Shown: piece by piece, positions 53,502-61,789 of the stretch
Numbering within the stretch: the stretch's first letter is position 1
How the letters are laid out: the number at the start of each line of letters is the position of its first letter
Source of the DNA: Mesorhizobium caraganae
Lineage (GTDB): Bacteria > Pseudomonadota > Alphaproteobacteria > Rhizobiales > Rhizobiaceae
Reading direction: 5' to 3'
DNA: 64,000 nucleotides
Assembly: GCF_016836705.1 (NCBI RefSeq)
Contig: NZ_JAFCGY010000016.1
Span: 1-64,000, forward strand
Translations under genes and position numbers: made by a program
The notes under the pieces: model-generated
Database searches by the model: none
The model's input: the letters and a program-made list of their open reading frames with translations, nothing else
Told to the model about the DNA's origin: nothing

Positions 53502-53672
53502 TCAGACCTTGCGAATGCGGCTGCGACCCTCATACATATCGGGCCAGCCAATGTCCTTGCGGATGTCCGCCGGCAGGGAGTTCAAGAAGCGCTGGGTACG
53601 GACTTCATTGCGCATCGTGCGGATCTTGCCGACGTAGTGCTGTACGCTGTTCAAAATACCAAAGCTGTTCAT
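53502..53672 (-). CDS. DUF1127-like small protein
   Basis: A 56-residue protein: MNSFGILNSVQHYVGKIRTM and RTQRFLNSLPADIRKDIGWPD, a DUF1127-like core (R..RfLnsLp.diRkDIGwpd). GAGGAG precedes the ATG at 53672. A second TGACAG palindrome lies 42 bp upstream. It is a different member from the one at 50884. Confidence 0.85.
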   Translation of the reverse strand: MNSFGILNSVQHYVGKIRTMRNEVRTQRFLNSLPADIRKDIGWPDMYEGRSRIRKV

Positions 53673-53713
53673 GACCGTCTCCTCTTCTCTGATGGAGACA
53701 CTATCGCACACCC

Positions 53714-53737
53714 CTCCTGACAGCAGTCTGTCAGGAG
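53714..53737. promoter_or_regulatory. Palindrome CTCCTGACAG/CTGTCAGGAG, copy 2
   Basis: Near-identical to the copy at 53348-53373. It lies between the DUF1127-like gene and the small membrane protein gene and is followed by a further half site CTGTCAGG (53739-53746). Confidence 0.85.
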
Positions 53738-53875
53738 CCTGTCAGGTCGCTGAAGAAAGCTGCGAGGTGCGTTGCGGGCGGCTCGGAAAAGAGCCTTTTG
53801 TCAGGAATGGCCGGATTGGCGGAGACCATGCAAGAAGCGCTTTGACAGCCGTCCGTGATGCTGGTCAAAGGCAGC

Positions 53876-54037
53876 ATGTCGAAACTGCTCGCCCTTGTCA
53901 TCATCGGCATGATGGCCATCCAGCTGATCAAGCCGCTCGGCTGGCCTGGCTTGAGGCGGCGCGGCGATTTCTGGAAGCTGGCTCTGCTCGCCATGGCGGC
54001 CATCGCGCTGGCCGGCGCGCTGGGGCACTGGACATAG
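53876..54037 (+). CDS. Small membrane protein
   Basis: A 53-residue protein with two hydrophobic segments (MSKLLALVIIGMMAIQLIKP and WKLALLAMAAIALAGALG) around a basic loop (GLRRRGD). The start at 53876 is preferred; GTG at 53855 and ATG at 53858 are in frame. It looks like a conserved rhizobial small membrane protein, but I do not know a function. It may share the palindrome region at 53714. Confidence 0.6.
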   Translation: MSKLLALVIIGMMAIQLIKPLGWPGLRRRGDFWKLALLAMAAIALAGALGHWT

Positions 54038-54083
54038 CACAGCGTCTGTCGCGCCCCCTTGCCGCAGCAGGCAGGCTGCTGTG

Positions 54084-55718
54084 TCAGGTCGGATCGACCG
54101 TTCCCATGGCGATCATGCGAATTGCGGTGAGGCTGGGGACGAAGAAGTAATCGCCACCGCGCGTCGTCACGAATTCAGGCAGGTTCGCCGCGATGAAGGG
54201 CGTGGCGTTGGCCGGTCCAGCCGGAATGACGTGCTTGCTGGATTCGGCCCGGTTGCCGGTCAGCGGGCAGGTGTCATTGCCGGCTTCGAAATCCAGGCCG
54301 TAGCTCATCCATTGCTGCTGGATGAATTCGAACTGCCGGAAAATGCTTGAACAGATCGCCATCATGATGACGCCCTGTTCGCCGTCGGGATCGGCATAGG
54401 GCAGCCCGCGGCGCAGGATGCGGCGGCGGTTGGTGAGCGTGCTTGCCCCATGCGTCTCGCTCAGCAGCGGATCGAGCATGTCGCGCGGATTGGCGCGGCG
54501 TATATGGGCGCCGAACGGGCATTTGGCGCCGTCTGGGTCATCGCCGTAACGGAAGCCGGTGAGCAGCTGGGCAAACGCCGCCAGCCGCTCCTGGTGCCTG
54601 GCGTCGTCGCGCGGCTTGCGCAGCGCGGGGTCGATGCAATCGGCCCATTCGGTCATCAAGCGCTGGTGATCGGCCCAGCTCGGCGCGGCCAGCAGCGGAA
54701 TGCCGGACCGCCAGCGGCCGACCAGCTTGGCCGAGACGGTCTCATAGGCCTCCACGTCGTCGGCGATGCCGGTAACCTGCTTCCACAGGGCCGCCTGCCG
54801 CCGCATCTCGGCCTTGAACCCAGGCACGTCCTGGCGCAGCTTGCGCCAGACCATGAAGGTGCCGTTGCGGGCAAAGCCGGGCGGCTGCGTGGCGACCGGA
54901 AATTCCTGGCCCTCGTCGACCTGGCCGAGGATGAACTCGCCGGTCTCGAGTGCTTTCCAACTGGTCTTGGGATCGTAGGGGCCTTCAGCGATCTTGCCAG
55001 CGCCGATGACGGCGCGCGCCTCTGCGTCGGCCTGGAACTGGCCGCGAAAGACCGGATCGCTGATGCCGTCGGTGAAGCCGAAGGGCTCTTTCGGCTGCGG
55101 GATCATCGTGCCGTCAGGACCGGGTTCCATCAGCGCGGCGGAATCCTGCCAAAGGCCTTGTCCGTCAGCTCCGTGCCCTGCGAGAAGGGCAACGCCACCA
55201 TTGGATTTTGCCGCAAGCTCCTGCAGCCATGCGGTCCATAGCCCGAGTTCAGGCAGCGGCGTGCCGTCGGGATTGGCGCCGACATTGAGCGACACCCAGA
55301 CATGAACCGGGCGAACGCTGCCGTCGAGATGCGCGTGCCACACGGGGTCCCAATGCCTTGGCGCGCTGCCTTCGACATCGCCGAGGATGTCGGAGCGGCA
55401 GCCCATGCCGTCGATGAACTCGTCGGGCAACAGTCGCAGCGTGCGGGTCGGCAGATCGAGTGCGCGCAGGCCGAGAAAGGTGAAGCCGATGTTGAGCGTG
55501 ATCGGCGGCTTGCGCAGCAGTGTGGGTCCGGCGCCGCCAGCCTCGGACTTTCCCCATGGCTCGGCCGTGGTGATGCGCGGCCGGATGCCTTGCACAAACA
55601 GCCGGCCGGCGGCAGCATCGGCGATGGTGAAAAACAGGTGCCGGCTGTGCGGAAAGCCAAAACGGCCATAGGGGCGATGGATGTTGCCCTGGATGTCGGG
55701 AAGGTCGAGTTCGATCAT
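54084..55718 (-). CDS. DyP-type heme peroxidase
   Basis: A 544-residue dye-decolourising peroxidase. The distal motif FGFTDGISDP (residues 213-222) carries the catalytic aspartate in GxxDG; the proximal heme-ligand histidine is His405 in CPFGAHIRRANPRD. The N-terminal DIQGNIHRPYGRFGF is typical of the long (D-like) class. No signal peptide is seen. It uses peroxide to oxidise dyes, phenols or unknown natural substrates. It is the last gene of a three-gene unit; its ATG overlaps the upstream stop by 4 bp (ATGA). Confidence 0.92.
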   Translation of the reverse strand: MIELDLPDIQGNIHRPYGRFGFPHSRHLFFTIADAAAGRLFVQGIRPRITTAEPWGKSEAGGAGPTLLRKPPITLNIGFTFLGLRALDLPTRTLRLLPDEFIDGMGCRSDILGDVEGSAPRHWDPVWHAHLDGSVRPVHVWVSLNVGANPDGTPLPELGLWTAWLQELAAKSNGGVALLAGHGADGQGLWQDSAALMEPGPDGTMIPQPKEPFGFTDGISDPVFRGQFQADAEARAVIGAGKIAEGPYDPKTSWKALETGEFILGQVDEGQEFPVATQPPGFARNGTFMVWRKLRQDVPGFKAEMRRQAALWKQVTGIADDVEAYETVSAKLVGRWRSGIPLLAAPSWADHQRLMTEWADCIDPALRKPRDDARHQERLAAFAQLLTGFRYGDDPDGAKCPFGAHIRRANPRDMLDPLLSETHGASTLTNRRRILRRGLPYADPDGEQGVIMMAICSSIFRQFEFIQQQWMSYGLDFEAGNDTCPLTGNRAESSKHVIPAGPANATPFIAANLPEFVTTRGGDYFFVPSLTAIRMIAMGTVDPT

Positions 55719-56746
55719 CGCGCCCACTCCGCCGCCGGCGCCCGGATTTCACCGGCCTGCTGTGTTGGTTCCGCCGGATCGTCCGGCTTTACGGCGCCGA
55801 GAAAGGCACCGAAGCGGGCGTGAAGTGCTGTGTCGTCAAGGCCCTGCGCCTCGATGGCGAAACGGGTGAAATGCTGCTGGATGAACAGCGACTTCAGGAC
55901 CGAAGGCAGGTCGGCGCCAGGTGCGGTTGGAAAGGGCGTCATGCCCAGGCGGAAGACCTTGCGATACAGCTCCCAGGCCATGAGCAACGTCAGGACGGCC
56001 AGCAGCAAAACCACGGCGACGCCCCATGTGGCTGCCGTCGCGATCCATTGCGCAAAAGCGTTGTGCACGCCAAAGACAGCGAAGACGCCGTGCAGGAGCA
56101 GGACCGCAAGCCAGATTAGTATCGCCCCAGCGGCAGCGATGCCAACCGGCTTGAGCGCGCCGATTTCCAGTGTCTTGTCTTTGACGTCGAGGCCGTCCGG
56201 CCAGTAGTCGTTGAACGGCATCGTCGTCTCGATCTGGCAGCGTTTGATATAGGCGTGAAACCCGTCCGCGGAATCGATGCCGTCGAAGCCGACGCAATGG
56301 CCGAAGATGATCACCAGATCGCGTTTCATCGTCGCCCACAATTGATCGGTGTAGGCGCGTAGAGCATCGCCTTCGGCCTGTGCGTCGATATCGGCCGCGA
56401 ACAGCAGAAAAGGCGTACCCAGCCGATCTACGGGCTGCGGCGCCAGCGGATTGACGGCGCGCACGGCGCTGACCAGCGCATCGCTCGAAATGCGCCCGTT
56501 GAAGGCTGGTCCATGGATGATGACGAACCTGGCGAGGTGGTTCAAAGTGTTGAGTGAGAAGGGCGAGGGCCGCGCATTGGCCGGCGATTCCGCCGTTTGC
56601 TTGCCGGTGGCCAGCAACGCCAGCTTCTGCGCCAGCAGTTGACGGTGCGAGCGCGAACGGCCGATCTCGTCGGGGTCGATCATGATGTCGACCCGGATCG
56701 GGGCGAGGACCGTCAGGAAATAGTGGCCACCGTCAAGGTTTGGCAT
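55715..56746 (-). CDS. DyP-cassette membrane protein B (uncharacterised)
   Basis: A 343-residue protein I cannot place. Residues 1-190 hold a soluble domain with HLARFVII (70-77), PFLLFAADID (111-121 region) and FHAYIKRCQIETTMPFNDY (163-181). Two membrane spans follow at about 201-226 and 234-256, then a tail of about 85 residues. The N-terminal domain shares its anchor motifs with protein C, so they look like paralogues. Its start lies inside the end of gene C (14-bp overlap) and its stop overlaps the DyP start. A role as membrane partner or electron/substrate donor of the peroxidase is inference. Confidence 0.85.
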   Translation of the reverse strand: MPNLDGGHYFLTVLAPIRVDIMIDPDEIGRSRSHRQLLAQKLALLATGKQTAESPANARPSPFSLNTLNHLARFVIIHGPAFNGRISSDALVSAVRAVNPLAPQPVDRLGTPFLLFAADIDAQAEGDALRAYTDQLWATMKRDLVIIFGHCVGFDGIDSADGFHAYIKRCQIETTMPFNDYWPDGLDVKDKTLEIGALKPVGIAAAGAILIWLAVLLLHGVFAVFGVHNAFAQWIATAATWGVAVVLLLAVLTLLMAWELYRKVFRLGMTPFPTAPGADLPSVLKSLFIQQHFTRFAIEAQGLDDTALHARFGAFLGAVKPDDPAEPTQQAGEIRAPAAEWAR

Positions 56747-57407
56747 TGGCCGCCCCACGCTTCTTTTCGAGCATGTCGATGAATTCGTTCCGCGCCTTGT
56801 CGGCCTTGCGTGTCGCCACCGAGGCGATCGGGGCAAAGCCCGGCGACGCCAGCGAATTGGCCACCTTCACAAGCGCTTCCCTGTAGGCCAGCGCAAAGGC
56901 CTTCGGGTCGCTGCTGGCGTGGATCCTGGCGAGCATCAGCACCTCGTTTCGGACACGCAGCGCTGCCTTGATGTCGCGCTGTGCTGCCCCGGGCGTGGCG
57001 TTGTAATAGTAGTTGGTATGGATCTGGTTGGCGCCGATATAGTCCTTGAAACTCGAGATCGGGATCGAGTGCGGATATTTGGTGCTGGCATACCAGAACA
57101 TGTCCAGGCCGCTCGGGATGCCGTCGGCGAAGGCGTCGATATACTGATCCCAGGTGCCGTTGAAATTGGACAGGAACAGCATGTAGTCGTTCTGGATGGC
57201 CTGCTTGCCCTGGCCGAGATCAGGCCATTGGTCGCGCCGGATGATCACCCAACGCGCGAAGTGAATGAGCTTCAGCCCAAGCAAGCCCGACAGCTGCGCA
57301 GGCCCGGCGCGCGCCACCATGAAAATCAGGTGCTGGATCCATGTCCGCCAAGGCCGCATTGGCGTCAGCACATTCATTGCATATGCTTTGCCGGCAATGT
57401 TCGACAT
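56733..57407 (-). CDS. DyP-cassette protein C (uncharacterised, paralogue of B)
   Basis: A 224-residue protein of unknown function, first gene of the DyP unit. Residues 49-56 read HFARWVII, followed by YMLFLSNFNGTWDQYIDAF and SSFKDYIGANQIHTNYYYN. The order HxARxVII ... LF ... F-YI-QI-T-N matches protein B. No signal peptide or clear span is seen. An ATG at 57377 is an alternative start. Translation overlaps gene B by 14 bp, so the three genes are tightly coupled. Confidence 0.82.
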   Translation of the reverse strand: MSNIAGKAYAMNVLTPMRPWRTWIQHLIFMVARAGPAQLSGLLGLKLIHFARWVIIRRDQWPDLGQGKQAIQNDYMLFLSNFNGTWDQYIDAFADGIPSGLDMFWYASTKYPHSIPISSFKDYIGANQIHTNYYYNATPGAAQRDIKAALRVRNEVLMLARIHASSDPKAFALAYREALVKVANSLASPGFAPIASVATRKADKARNEFIDMLEKKRGAANAKP

Positions 57408-57624
57408 GCCACCCCGCACCCCTGGCCCAATGGCAGAATGACCCAGCAGTCCTGAATCCGCAAGATGGCATTGCAGAAGTAACGTCGGGCTGGCGCATTC
57501 ATGTTGTTTTGACTTGGAGTACTCTTCCTCCAATCCACTGGAGGGGTGCGGAAATCAACAGTATTTCGAAAATAATCGATCCAATTCTCCGAAACCGGCT
57601 AGCCCGAACCCGTACCCGATCTGG

Positions 57625-58338
57625 TCAATCGGCGAGGACCTGCCCAACCAGGTGTTCGGCCCAGGCCCGATACCCGGCTTCCGAGGCATGAAAACCGTCG
57701 GAAGCAAAACCCTCTTCGGGATTGATGATCGGCAGGCGCGGCGCGGGTACGGCGCCGCGCTCGAAACAAAGACGCTTGCCCATGCGGTTCATTGCGGTGG
57801 CGCGGATCTCGAGGATTTTGCCGAGCAGCGGCGGCATGGCCGGCGCACGGGTGAACTCCAGCACCGGCGACCAGACGACACGCGCCTCCGGCCATTTGGC
57901 CCGAAGTGCGTAGAGCAGGCCGCCGAACTCTTTCTTGAAGCGCGGCACCGAGTGGAAATTCTTGGTGTCGTTGGTGCCAATGGCGAGCACAATATGCGTC
58001 CATGGATCGGCCGACAGATTGGGCAGCACATGGTCGCGGATCTGCCCCGACGTTGCCGAGTTGAAACCGGCGGCGCGCCAGCGCACGGCGTTGCCGGTGC
58101 GTTGCGCGATCATGACGGCAAGCTGCGCGGCCAGCCCGTGCTCGGAATTGCCGATGCCGACCGAGGCGGCCGAGGAATCGCCCAGCACCAGCAGCGAGAT
58201 TGCCGGCGCCCTGCCCGATATCTCGTGCATCACCGGTCCTTGCGCCGGCAACATGCGGGTGGTGCGGCGGCGCACGCCGAGCCCCTGCCAGACATAGACG
58301 GGGTAGGCGAGCCAGGTGAGGAGGGCCGGGAAGCGCAT
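57625..58338 (-). CDS. SGNH/GDSL hydrolase
   Basis: A 237-residue SGNH hydrolase: block I LLVLGDSSAASVG with the catalytic serine, block III AIGTNDTKN and block V DGFHASEAGY with the Asp-His pair. The N-terminus has a short hydrophobic stretch (LLTWLAYPVYVWQGLGV) that may anchor it. Likely an esterase acting on acyl or acetyl groups. It is 217 bp upstream of the DyP unit on the same strand, so a shared transcript is possible but not shown. Confidence 0.88.
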   Translation of the reverse strand: MRFPALLTWLAYPVYVWQGLGVRRRTTRMLPAQGPVMHEISGRAPAISLLVLGDSSAASVGIGNSEHGLAAQLAVMIAQRTGNAVRWRAAGFNSATSGQIRDHVLPNLSADPWTHIVLAIGTNDTKNFHSVPRFKKEFGGLLYALRAKWPEARVVWSPVLEFTRAPAMPPLLGKILEIRATAMNRMGKRLCFERGAVPAPRLPIINPEEGFASDGFHASEAGYRAWAEHLVGQVLAD

Positions 58339-58398
58339 GGCGATACCGTTATAGATTGGCGGCAGGCTTAGCGCATGTTCGGGCTGAGGTGAACGCCT

Positions 58399-59142
58399 TC
58401 AATCGTCGCAGCAGTTCGGCTTGTCCGCGTGCCTGTCCTGATATTCGTCATGCAGCCGCACCCAGTCCATCAGGTTTTGATAGGGGCCATTTTCGTCGCG
58501 GCCTTTCGGCGTCATGTCGAGATAATCGTAAGTGCCGATCTGAGCCTCGCCGCCGCGGGCGCGCGACGTGAAGGTGAGGAAGATGTCGCCGTTCTCGTCC
58601 TTGCAGAAAACGCTGGTGCCGGGAAGATCCTTCGATGTCCGTGGACGTGTCTCGAAATTGTAGGTGGTGTCGCCGGCCGCGATCTGCTTGTCGGTGAACG
58701 AGACCTGCATGTCGAAATTGAAATCCGAGGCGTAGGACGACACCCAGTCGAATTTCCAGCCCATGCGCTGCTTGTAAGGCAACAGCTCCGCCAGTGGCGC
58801 GCGCGCAACCACGACCAGAGACACGTCGTGATGCCTCAGATGCTGGTTGGCGCCGTCTATATGGTCGGCAAGGAACGAACAGCCTTCGCAGCGATGATCC
58901 GACCCTGGCGTCATCATGAAGTGATAGACGATGAGCTGGCTGCGGTTGGCGAACAGCTCCGCCAGGTTCTTCGGGCCTTGCTCTGTCTCGAAGACGTAAT
59001 CTTTCCGGATCTTCAGCCAAGGCAATTCACGCCGCTCGGCGGCGATGCGCTCGCGAAACCGCGTCAGTTCCTTCTCGCGCGCCAGATGCGCCTTGTGCGC
59101 CTGGAACCAGTCTTCGCGCGAAACCACCTTGTTGCTAGGCAT
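58399..59142 (-). CDS. DUF899 thioredoxin-like protein
   Basis: A 247-residue DUF899 protein, a thioredoxin-fold family: SREDWFQAHKAHLAREKELT, LPWLKIRKDYVFET, HFMMTPGSDHRCEGCSFLAD with a CxxC, and GTYDYLDMTPKGRDE. It is probably a dithiol-disulfide oxidoreductase. GGGAG precedes the ATG at 59142. It is solitary. Confidence 0.92.
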   Translation of the reverse strand: MPSNKVVSREDWFQAHKAHLAREKELTRFRERIAAERRELPWLKIRKDYVFETEQGPKNLAELFANRSQLIVYHFMMTPGSDHRCEGCSFLADHIDGANQHLRHHDVSLVVVARAPLAELLPYKQRMGWKFDWVSSYASDFNFDMQVSFTDKQIAAGDTTYNFETRPRTSKDLPGTSVFCKDENGDIFLTFTSRARGGEAQIGTYDYLDMTPKGRDENGPYQNLMDWVRLHDEYQDRHADKPNCCDD

Positions 59143-59264
59143 GAACTTCTCCCTGTCTGTCATCCCAAGGACGTTCGGAATGGGCAGGAACCGACATCGC
59201 CGTCAACTTTTGCCGAAGGGGAGATAAGGATGGACAAGCTTCATCCCAAGCCCGTTCGCCATAA

Positions 59265-59296
59265 ACAAAAACCCGGGCGCATCGGCCCGGGTTTGT
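59265..59296 (-). terminator. Terminator of fba
   Basis: AAACCCGGGC/GCCCGGGTTT with a 6-base loop; on the minus strand it is followed by TTTTTGTTT. It lies 22 bp past the fba stop. Confidence 0.92.
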
Positions 59297-59317
59297 ATGA
59301 CAACGGGAGGACTGCGC

Positions 59318-60343
59318 TCAGGCAGCCTGTTCGAGGCTCGCCTTCCATTTCCCCAGCGCAGCCAGATGGTTCATATGGGCGCGATGGGTGAAGGCGGCCT
59401 GGCCGGCTGCGACGTTCGATGCCTTGCCGCTCCAGGCCTTTTGCGGGGCCGCCTGCAGGGCACGGCCGTAGGAGAAGGTCAGCTTCCACGGATGCGGGCC
59501 GATGGCGTTGATGGCGTTTAGGTTGGCGGTCGCTTCCTCGTCCGACTGTCCGCCCGACAGAAAGGCGATGCCGGGCACCGCAACCGGCACGGTTTCGCGG
59601 AAAAGCTTGATCGTCTTCTCTGCGATCTCCTCGGGGCTGTTCGTCTTGCCGGATTTCTTGCCGGCAATGACCATGTTCGGCTTCACGATAGTGCCTTCGA
59701 GCACGACGCGCGCCGCATGAAGCTCGTCATAGAGCTTGATCAGCGTCGCCTTCGAGACCGCGTAGCAGGTGTCGATGTCGTGGGCGCCGTCCATCAGCAC
59801 TTCCGGTTCGACGATCGGCACGATGCCGGCTTCCTGGCAAAGAGCGGCATAACGGGCCAGCGCATGGGCATTGGAGGCGATCGAATTGGCCGAAGGCACG
59901 CCCTTGCCGGTGTCGATGTCGATCACCGCGCGCCATTTGGCGAAGCGAGCGCCGAGCTTGTAATAATCGGCAAGGCGTTCGCGCAGGCCGTCAAGGCCTT
60001 CGGTGATGGTATCGCCCGGGAAGCCGGCCAGCGGCTTGGCGCCGGTGTCGACCTTGATGCCGGGAATCGCGCCCGATGCCTTGATGACATCGACCAGCGG
60101 CGTGCCGTCGGCGGCCGTCTGGCGGATGGTTTCGTCATAGAGGATGACGCCGGAAATGTATTTGGTCATCGCGTCCTTGGCGCGAAACATCATCTCGCGG
60201 TAGTCGCGGCGGGTGTCGGCGGTCGATTCGACGCCGATGACGTCGAAGCGCTTCTTGATGGTACCGGAGCTTTCATCGGCGGCCAGCAGGCCCTTGCCAC
60301 CGCCCACGATCGCGGCGGCAATGTCTTCGAGACGTTCGCTCAT
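59318..60343 (-). CDS. fba: Fructose-bisphosphate aldolase class I
   Basis: A 341-residue class I aldolase: LEDIAAAIVGGGKGLLAADE, RFAKWRAVIDI, VPIVEPEVLMDGAHD and LEGTIVKPNMVIAG, whose lysine forms the Schiff base, then GIAFLSGGQSDEEA. It splits fructose-1,6-bisphosphate into two triose phosphates. It is the last gene of the gap-antiporter-pgk-fba run and is 120 bp after pgk. Confidence 0.97.
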   Translation of the reverse strand: MSERLEDIAAAIVGGGKGLLAADESSGTIKKRFDVIGVESTADTRRDYREMMFRAKDAMTKYISGVILYDETIRQTAADGTPLVDVIKASGAIPGIKVDTGAKPLAGFPGDTITEGLDGLRERLADYYKLGARFAKWRAVIDIDTGKGVPSANSIASNAHALARYAALCQEAGIVPIVEPEVLMDGAHDIDTCYAVSKATLIKLYDELHAARVVLEGTIVKPNMVIAGKKSGKTNSPEEIAEKTIKLFRETVPVAVPGIAFLSGGQSDEEATANLNAINAIGPHPWKLTFSYGRALQAAPQKAWSGKASNVAAGQAAFTHRAHMNHLAALGKWKASLEQAA

Positions 60344-60463
60344 TTTGCTTCTCCTGAAGGGGTCTGTTCCGCGCTTAACGGAAGTCTACCGCCAAAGGAA
60401 TGGCATCGGAAAGCTCGAATCGATTGAAAGTTCCTGGCGTCCGTTTTTGCGCCACCGATCCGG

Positions 60464-61666
60464 TCAGGCCTGTTTCCTCAGCACGTCGACGCCTGGCAGC
60501 GGCTTGCCTTCCATCCATTCCAGGAAGGCGCCGCCGGCGGTCGAGACATAGGTGAAGTCGTCGGCGACGCCGGCATGGTTGAGTGCGGCCACCGTATCGC
60601 CGCCACCGGCGACCGAGACCAGCTTGCCGGCCGCGGTGCGGGCCGCCGCATGCTTTGCCGCTGCCACCGTCGCATGGTCGAAGGGTTCGATCTCAAAGGC
60701 GCCGAGCGGGCCGTTCCAGACCAGCGTCGCGGCGCGGTCGATCCATTCGCCGATCGCCTTCACGGTCTTTTCGCCGACATCGAGGATCATGCCGTCGGCC
60801 GGCACGTCCGAGATGGCGACGGTCTCGCAGGCCGCGCCCGCCTTGAATTCCTTGGCGACGACGCCGTCGACCGGCAGGATGATGGCGCAGCCGGCTTCGG
60901 CAGCCTCGATCATGATCTGCTTGGCGGTCGGGGCAAGGTCGTGCTCGCACAGCGACTTGCCGACAGCGGTGCCGCGCGCGGCGAGGAAGGTGTTGGCCAT
61001 GCCGCCGCCGATCACCAGCGCGTCGACCTTCTTCACCAGGTTCATCAACAGGTCGATCTTGGTCGACACCTTGGCGCCGCCGACAATGGCAACGACAGGG
61101 CGGACCGGATTGCCCAGACCTTTCTCCAGTGCCTCGAGTTCGGCCTGCATGGTGCGGCCGGCATAGGCAGGCAACAGCCGCGCCAGGCCTTCGGTCGAGG
61201 AGTGCGCCCGGTGCGCGGCTGAAAAGGCGTCGTTGACGAAAATGTCGCCATTGGCGGCAAGCCTTTCGGTGAAAGTCGGGTCGTTCTTTTCCTCGGTCTT
61301 GTAGAAGCGAGTGTTTTCGAGCAGCAGCACGTCGCCCTTGTTCATGGCGGCGACTGCACTTCCCGCCGTGTCGCCAACGCAATCCGAGGCAAAGCCAACG
61401 GGACGGCCGAGCACCTCGGCTGTGGCCTTGGCGATCGGCTCCAGCGAGAATTCGGGCGAGGGACCGTCCTTCGGCCGGCCGAAATGGGCGAGCAGGATGA
61501 CCTTGGCGCCCTTGCCGGACAGCTCGGCGATGGTCGGCGCAATGCGTTCGATGCGGGTGGCGTCGGTGACCTTGCCGTCGGCGACGGGCACATTGAGGTC
61601 GACCCGCACCAGCACGCGCTTGCCGCTGATATTGCCGATATCGTCGAGTGTCTTGAAGGCGGCCAT
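60464..61666 (-). CDS. pgk: Phosphoglycerate kinase
   Basis: A 400-residue phosphoglycerate kinase: KRVLVRVDLNVPV (substrate binding), LLAHFGRPKDG and the nucleotide-binding GPLGAFEIEPF and SVAGGGDTVAAL. It makes ATP from 1,3-bisphosphoglycerate. Complete, with the usual two-domain length. It sits 123 bp downstream of the antiporter gene. Confidence 0.98.
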   Translation of the reverse strand: MAAFKTLDDIGNISGKRVLVRVDLNVPVADGKVTDATRIERIAPTIAELSGKGAKVILLAHFGRPKDGPSPEFSLEPIAKATAEVLGRPVGFASDCVGDTAGSAVAAMNKGDVLLLENTRFYKTEEKNDPTFTERLAANGDIFVNDAFSAAHRAHSSTEGLARLLPAYAGRTMQAELEALEKGLGNPVRPVVAIVGGAKVSTKIDLLMNLVKKVDALVIGGGMANTFLAARGTAVGKSLCEHDLAPTAKQIMIEAAEAGCAIILPVDGVVAKEFKAGAACETVAISDVPADGMILDVGEKTVKAIGEWIDRAATLVWNGPLGAFEIEPFDHATVAAAKHAAARTAAGKLVSVAGGGDTVAALNHAGVADDFTYVSTAGGAFLEWMEGKPLPGVDVLRKQA

Positions 61667-61789
61667 GCTGGTTCCTTTCCGTGAAAATCGCCGGGACCAT
61701 ACCTCGCATCAATGACGATGCAAGGCTTGAGCCGGGATGGAAGCGAAAATATGAGGGCTGGATCGAAGGCAGCGTAGACGATCGCCTTG

